Positions 59,101 through 64,000 of a stretch of 64,000 bases of DNA are shown in pieces (the stretch's first letter is position 1; the number at the start of each line of letters is the position of its first letter). The notes beneath the pieces are model-generated. The model saw only the letters and a list, made by a program, of their open reading frames with translations. It did not search any database and was not told the DNA's origin. The stretch spans positions 3,680,991 to 3,744,990 of the forward strand of contig JAZAYU010000015.1 of assembly GCA_038501625.1 (NCBI GenBank), in the 5' to 3' direction. A program made the position numbers and the translations under genes. This stretch comes from Corbicula japonica. Taxonomy: Eukaryota; Mollusca; Bivalvia; Venerida; Cyrenidae.

Positions 59101-61115
59101 CTGGCATTCAAGTAAATATAATAAGGGGTCAAGTAGGGGCTTTGTGGTGCAAAGTCATCATGTATAGGGGGTAAGTGTGTATGCTGGCATTGTAAATATA
59201 ATAAGGGGTCAAGTAGGGGCTTTGTGGTGCAAAGTCATCATGTATAGGTGGTAAGTGTGTATGCTGGCATTGTAAATATAATAAGGGGTCAAGTAGGGGC
59301 TTTGTGGTGCAAAGTCATCATGTATAGTTGGTAAGTGTGTATGCTGGCATTCAAGTAAAAGTAACAAGGGGTCAAGTAGGGGCTTTGTGGTGCAAAGTCA
59401 TCATGTATAGGGGGTCAGTGTGTATGCTGGTATTGTAAATATAATAAGCGGTCAAATAGGGGCTTTGTGGTGCAAAGTCATCATGTATAGGTGGTAAGTG
59501 TGTATGCTGGCATTGTAAATATAATTAGGGGTCAAGTAGGGGCTTTGTGGTGCAAAGTCATCATGTATAGGTGGTTAGTGTGTATGCTGGCATTCAAGTA
59601 AATATAATAAGGGGTCAAGTAGGGGCTTTGTGGTGCAGTCATCATGTATAGGTGGTAAGGGTGTATGCTGGCATTCAAGTAAAAGTAACAAGGGGTCAAG
59701 TAGGGGCTTTGTGGTGCAAAGTCATCATGTATAGGTGGTAAGTGTGTATGCTGGCATTGTAAATTTAATAAGGGGTCAAGTAGGGGCTTTGTGGTGCAAA
59801 GTCATCATGTATAGGGGGTAAGTGTGTATGCTGGCATTGTAAATATAATAAGGGGTCAAATAGGGGCTTTGTGGTGCAAAGTCATCATGTATAGGGGGTC
59901 AGTGTGTATGCTGGTATTGTAAATATAATAAGGGGTCAAATAGGGGCTTTGTGGTGCAAAGTCATCATGTATAGGTGGTAAGTGTGTATGCTGGCATTGT
60001 AAATATAATAAGGGGTCAGATAGGGGCTTTGTGGTGCAAAGTCATCATGTATAGGGGGTAAGTGTGTATGCTGGCATTCAAGTAAATATAATAAGGGGTC
60101 AAGTAGGGGCTTTGTGGTGCAAAGTCATCATGTATAGGTGGTAAGTGTGTATGCTGGCATTCAAGTAAATATAATAAGGGGTCAAGTAGGGGCTTTGTGG
60201 TGCAAAGTCATCGTGTATAGGGGGTAAGTGTGTATGCTGGCATTGTAAATATAATAAGGGGTCAAGTAGGGGCTTTGTGGTGCAAAGTCATTGTGTATAG
60301 GTGGTAAGTGTGTATGCTAGCATTGTAAATATAATAAGGCGTCAAGTAGGGGCTTTGTGGTGCAAAGTCATCATGTATAGGTGGTAAGTGTGTATGCTGG
60401 CATTCAAGTAAATATAATAAGGGGTCAAGTAGGGGCTTTGTGGTGCAAAGTCATCATGTATAGGGGGTAAGTGTGTATGCTGGCATTGTAAATATAATAA
60501 GGGGTCAAGTAGGGGCTTTGTGGTGCAAAGTCATCATGTATAGGTGGTAAGTGTGTATGCTGGCATTGTAAATATAATAAGGGGTCAAGTAGGGGCTTTG
60601 TGGTGCAAAGTCATCATGTATAGGTGGTAAGTGTGTATGCTGGCATTAAAGTAAAAGTAACAAGGGGTCAAGTAGGGGCTTTGTGGTGCAAAGTCATCAT
60701 GTATAGGTGGTAAGTGTGTATGCTGGCATTGTAAATATAATAAGGGGTCAAGTAGGGGCTTTGTGGTGCAAAGTCATCATGTATAGATGGTAAGTGTGTA
60801 TGCTGGCATTGTAAATATAATAAGGGGTCAAGTAGGGGCTTTGTGGTGCAAAGTCATCATGTATAGGGGGTAAGTGTGTATGCTGGCATTGTAAATATAA
60901 TAAGGGGTCAAGTAGGGGCTTTGTGGTGCAAAGTCATCATGTATAGGTGGTAAGTGTGTATGTTAGCATTGTAAATATAATAAGGGGTCAAGTAGGGGAT
61001 TTGTGGTGCAGAGCTTGCATGTATAGATGGTTAGTCATTGTAACTATGTAAATATCATTAGGGGTCAAGTAGGGTCTTCGTGATGCAGAATTGGAATGTA
61101 TAGCTGGTAAGTCAT
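56152..61115 (+). repeat. 80-bp minisatellite (about 60 units) derived from the exon 2/intron 2 junction
   Basis: The basic unit is 80 bp: a part matching the 3' end of exon 2 (CTTTGTGGTGCAAAGTCATC and onward), then GGTAAGTGTGTATGCTGGCA, then an AT-rich spacer and AGGGGTCAAGTAGGGG. The first unit is exon 2 itself, whose coding version has GAG where the array has AAG, and ATAGATG where the array has ATAGGTG or ATAGGGG. An 83-bp variant carries a CAA insertion (GCATTCAAGTAAATAT); another has AAAAGTAACAAGG in the spacer. Nearly every unit keeps GTAAGTGTG, the real donor context; a few read GTCAGTG, GTTAGTG or GTAAGGG. The last two units (from about 61000) are degenerate. No unit has a pyrimidine-rich acceptor, so they are not likely to be exons. 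Confidence 0.95.
57990..60640 (+). repeat. Higher-order duplication inside the minisatellite
   Basis: Two rare unit variants recur in the same order. GTGCAGTCATC (AAA deletion) follows a GGTTAGTGTG unit at about 58198-58265 and again at about 59574-59641, an offset of 1376 bp (about 17 units). The AAGGCGTCAAG variant occurs at 59040 and again at 60336, an offset of 1296 bp, one 80-bp unit less. This indicates a block duplication of about 17 units followed by a one-unit gain or loss. Block ends are approximate. Confidence 0.75.
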
Positions 61116-61460
61116 CTTCCCTTTGTCAGTATAATAAGGGGTCTTCGTTTGATATAGAAATGTCTTCTTCTCCAGCTCTTGTCCATAATCTTGCAAGATT
61201 GTTTTAGGTTTTCTAAATGTAGAAGTTTTCATAATTTTTTTATTTGATACATTTTTGTTTTGATCACTTGATACTGTTTAATTTTCAAAACAGATAAAAC
61301 ATAAATCTAACATAACATATTCTTGAGAAGTCCTTTACTAATGTCATTGGTTTCCTTGGCAACCATTTTATGCCTTCAATGTCCATTAATCTAATCATCA
61401 TAATTTTATATCTATATTCATAACCTTAATGCAGAAATGGTTTAAGTAGCATTGAATGAA

Positions 61461-61692
61461 CTCTTTACTCTATAGGTATGAGAATGGCATGGGAAATAGT
61501 GTAGATCCAGATCAGCCGGAAAATCTGAGCTGTCGGATCAGAATCCACACTGTTTACTACTTTATAATTATGCTATTTCTGACCAAGAAGCAAACAGAGT
61601 AGGTCCAGATCAGATGGCACAGATGTGCAGGATGATCTGGATCTACATTGTTCGCCAGTGATAAATGGCTATAAATGCAGTAAAAGGATAAA
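61461..61692 (-). mobile_element. Double-hairpin MITE close to exon 3
   Basis: CTCTTTACTC start and GTAAAAGGATAAAG end. Linker GCTATTTCTGACCAAGAAGC; second hairpin fairly intact. It ends 85 bp before the exon 3 acceptor boundary. Confidence 0.8.
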
Positions 61693-61777
61693 GAAAGAGT
61701 TATTATACTATTTGTGCATAAAAAGTTGATGATACTTTTTAATATATTTAAATGGATTTTATTATTGTTGTTTTCAG

Positions 61778-62584
61778 ACCTTCTCTTTGGGACATGCTCT
61801 GACAGTGGAATTCCAGCGAATTTCGCCTACACACTCGAAGGACATGACTTGACAAAAATTCAGATAGAAATATTGAAACTCGTCAAAGACGGCTTTACAT
61901 GGAAAGACGGATACACTCAATGTATACTACAAAACGTCATTATTTCTCTTACAATTAAAGAGCCTTTTAGTAAAAAGATTTGCTTTGGACTTTTCTTCGA
62001 TCCAGTTAAAAATGAAGTCACTTCCATGTTGGAAGACCTTTATTTAGAAAATCCCAGTTACCGGCCCCAGGAAAAGTTACAAGGATATCAGTTGCTTTTG
62101 CCGTCACAAAAGCGAGATGAAATTGTCCGGGTGCATAAATATTTCGATAAGAATGAAAAAATTCATAAAAGAACGTACTGGGATCCAACTTCGGAGCTGA
62201 ACAACTACCTCGCATATCTCCCGAAAGATGATTTCATGGAATACTCTCAGAAATATTACCAACAAAACATTTTCCGGAATAAAAACAAAGGTGGATGGGA
62301 GAATACCGGAGTTCCGTTTGACGATTTTGAATTTGCCAAAGAATATTTAGCTTCTACTAAAGGCAGACCATTATATAATTCCAAATTATCCAGATTGCTG
62401 TCACTGACCCCAAATTTGCAGCAGACAACATCTGAATTCGAAGGAGTCCCTGATTATGATTATCCGGACAGAGGCTATGAAATACAAGAAGATCGGGAAC
62501 CAGTCTATGATTTGGGGGCCAAAAATCTTGAACCTGGCTATGTTTGGACCGATGACAGTATGTTGTATGGACTTCCTTCAGATG
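61778..62584 (+). CDS. PTPRN: PTPRN/PTPRN2-like gene, coding exon 3 (RESP18-homology domain and luminal region)
   Basis: An 807-bp exon after a TTGTTGTTTTCAG acceptor (AG 61776-61777), phase 1. It completes D-LLFGTC (fourth Cys, residue 61 of the joined protein) and contains a helical stretch with ILKLVKDGFTWKDGYTQ (residues about 86-102), matching the conserved G-F/L-x-W-x-D-D/G-x-T-Q motif of the RESP18-homology domain in PTPRN/PTPRN2. The rest is a charged, Tyr- and Asp-rich luminal sequence with no recognisable domain. The likely donor is GTAATG at 62585, again phase 1; reading on gives a stop 11 codons later. The open frame runs upstream to an ATG at 61714, but that part is intronic. Family members are type I dense-core-vesicle membrane proteins with a catalytically inactive phosphatase domain that regulate vesicle number and peptide/hormone secretion. 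The transmembrane and phosphatase exons are outside the window. Confidence 0.9.
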
Positions 62585-62860
62585 GTAATGATATCATATT
62601 GAATTTTCTTGTCTATGTTTGATTAACTTCCTCTGTATGATAAATTATTGATGAAATCAACCCTATTAGAGAATATAGACAAAAATAAATGATTCTGTCC
62701 ACTATTGAAGACATAGTGGGCAGAATGTCTCTAAAGACTTGCGCTGTCTGACGAATGTGTTATTTACATGAATGATAAATTCTGATAAATGATAAGTTGT
62801 CATTTGGGGGCATTTTATATGTTAGGGAAAGTTACTGCATTAAGTCCCTGAAATGTTCTT

Positions 62861-63162
62861 TTAACCCTTTACTCCATATATACATAATTTATTGCATGTG
62901 TGACCACTGTAGATCCAGATCAGCAAGCACATCTATGCTGTCTGATCAGGATCTGCACTGTTCGCTTCTTGGTCAGAAATATTCGAATGAATCAATAAAA
63001 GCAAACAATGTAAATCCTGATCATAGGTAACTGAAGTCAGATATAATCTAATAAATCTTGATGTGAATGGTGAAGATCCTGATCAGGTGGCACAGATAGG
63101 CCTGCTGATCTGAATCTACACTGGTTGCCTAAGGGATATAAGCCATATACCATGGAGTAAAA
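62861..63162 (+). mobile_element. Double-hairpin MITE, enlarged linker
   Basis: TTAACCCTTTACTCCATATA start; the hairpin 2 left-arm region is partly doubled (AATCCTGATCATAGG, then GAAGATCCTGATCAGGTGGC). It ends CCATGGAGTAAAA. Confidence 0.82.
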
Positions 63163-63229
63163 TCAAAGTCACGATCACTTACCAAATAAACTTCCTGCCT
63201 GTTCATTCTGTTCATTTACAGAAATTTTT

Positions 63230-63610
63230 TTAACAATTCTCTCTTATACCTCTTTATTGCATGGGCGAACAGTATAGATCCAGATTAGGTGGAATATCTG
63301 TACCATCTGATCAGGGCCCAAGATCATAAAACTAAGTTTTGAGATCAGTCTCAAATCTCAAGGATCTGATTGGCTGAAATGGCGACTTGTCGCCATTTCA
63401 GCCAATCAGATGCTTGAGATTTGAGACTGATCTCCAGGTTTAGTTTTATGATCTTGGGCACAGGATCTACACTGTTCACTTTTTGATTCATAAGTTTATT
63501 TATGACAATTAAGCTAACAGTGTAGACCTGATAAAATGGCACGTATTTGCTGGCCGATCTGGATCTACTATGTTTGCACATGTGATCAAATGCTGGAGTA
63601 AAGAGTTCAA
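63230..63610 (-). mobile_element. Double-hairpin MITE interrupted by palindromic MITE family 2
   Basis: Host text GATCAGG|...|CAGGATCTACACTGTTCAC is split in the first hairpin by 63317-63458. The ends are worn (TTAACAATTCTC and GTAAAGAGTTCA). Confidence 0.82.
63317..63458. mobile_element. Palindromic MITE family 2, copy D (complete)
   Basis: Near-perfect 142-bp palindrome: CCCAAGATCATAAAACTAAG and the complement of TAGTTTTATGATCTTGGG; arms TCAGTCTCAAATCTCAAGGA; centre GGCGACTTGTCGCC. CAGG on both sides fits a 4-5 bp target duplication in the host MITE. Confidence 0.92.
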
Positions 63611-63875
63611 TGACAATACAGTTGTATGTTCTTACATTTCATAAACAAAAGAACCCCCATTTAACATAAATGGACCTCTTTTGTCTCCTATTGCATTTAA
63701 TTACATTAAATGAGCTATTTCCTCTTTGTGCCTATCATTTGTCAGATAAGATGGCGCCTGCCAACTGATTGGTCAGGTTAGAGCTATTGTGAATACTAAA
63801 TATGTATATCTTCCATATTTCCATGAAACATGCTTGGAAAGTTGGTGCCTGAACATTGATTATTAAATAAGTTCT

Positions 63876-64000
63876 TTAACCCTTTCCTCCATTTATACGT
63901 ATATATTTTATCGCATGTTTGAACAGTGTAGATCCAGATCAGCTGACAATCTGTTCCACCTGATCTGGATCTATTCTATTTGCTTTTTGGTGAGAAATAA
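63876..64000 (+). mobile_element. Double-hairpin MITE, cut by the window end
   Basis: TTAACCCTTTCCTCCATTTA, a full first hairpin, and the start of the linker (GGTGAGAAATAA). Confidence 0.87.

Larger units (their letters stand above)
56183..61777 (+). other. Intron 2 of the PTPRN-like gene (5.6 kb)
   Basis: Starts GTAAGT and ends TTTTCAG. About 87% is the 80-bp minisatellite. The remaining 3' part, about 61100-61777, is unique-looking sequence plus one MITE (61461-61692) ending only 85 bp before exon 3. Confidence 0.85.
62585..64000 (+). other. Start of intron 3 of the PTPRN-like gene
   Basis: Runs off the window; mostly MITE sequence from 62861 on. Confidence 0.7.

Noticed and set aside
56152..61115. 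Array read as about 60 tandem duplicated small exons
   Set aside because: The units keep the donor but lack a pyrimidine tract and acceptor, the 80-bp length breaks the frame, and the exon-like part lacks the 5' portion of exon 2.
61714..61777. ATG at 61714 as the start of a separate 302-codon gene
   Set aside because: The first 21 codons are the polypyrimidine/acceptor region of intron 2; joining exon 2 to 61778 gives a continuous RESP18-homology domain.

Overview
The window looks like nuclear DNA from an invertebrate, most probably a bivalve mollusc. It is AT-rich, gene-poor and packed with interspersed repeats. The repeats resemble types known from bivalves: pearl-like/Helentron-associated elements with a GTCC-type microsatellite and tandem units of about 150-170 bp, tRNA-headed SINEs with target-site duplications, and TTAA-flanked hairpin MITEs. 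The only gene I can identify is split by very long introns, which fits a eukaryotic nuclear genome. The species is not determinable from the sequence alone.

Gene content. One gene is clearly recognisable, on the + strand: the 5' part of a PTPRN/PTPRN2 (IA-2, phogrin, ida-1) orthologue, a dense-core-vesicle receptor-type pseudophosphatase. Three coding exons fit together in phase 1: a signal-peptide exon (20286-20397), a 51-bp exon (56132-56182) and an 807-bp exon (61778-62584). Together they encode a signal peptide and the four-cysteine RESP18-homology region with its GFTWKDGYTQ motif, then a luminal segment. The first intron is 35.7 kb and the second 5.6 kb. The transmembrane and phosphatase-like exons must lie beyond position 64000. 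A second, unidentified basic open frame (about 15750-15979, followed by a polyadenylation signal) may be a terminal exon. It lies inside a 5.8-kb element bounded by long terminal inverted repeats.

Layout. 1-1570: an old direct duplication with a 30-bp minisatellite. 2069-2261, 3281-3327 and 5180-5560: short inverted-repeat elements. 6110-6560 and 9222-11072: two copies of one segment, the second split by a 1.4-kb hAT-like element. 7053-7329: a tRNA-Ser-like SINE. 7486-8817: a pearl-like element. 11259-17100: the long-TIR element. 17110-20040: little recognisable. 20040-20397: promoter region and exon 1 of the PTPRN-like gene. 20398-56131: intron 1, holding most of some 35 copies of one double-hairpin MITE family, four more pearl-like elements, a second palindromic MITE family, a SINE, a tRNA-like sequence and a LINE-like tail. 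56132-62584: exons 2 and 3, separated by an intron dominated by an 80-bp minisatellite. 62585-64000: start of intron 3, with more MITEs.

Most notable points. (1) The intron-2 minisatellite (about 60 units) is an amplification of the gene's own exon 2/5' splice-site junction, so it places about 60 near-copies of the real donor site directly downstream of it. (2) One MITE family has generated internal tandem arrays independently at least five times, including a perfectly phased 31 x 38-bp array. (3) Four otherwise different tandem-repeat element families share a TTATGGCCCTTTG core and a 3' hairpin followed by CTAGT or CTTGT, which unites them as one Helentron-associated-like superfamily. No bacterial operon, CRISPR array or viral gene was seen.
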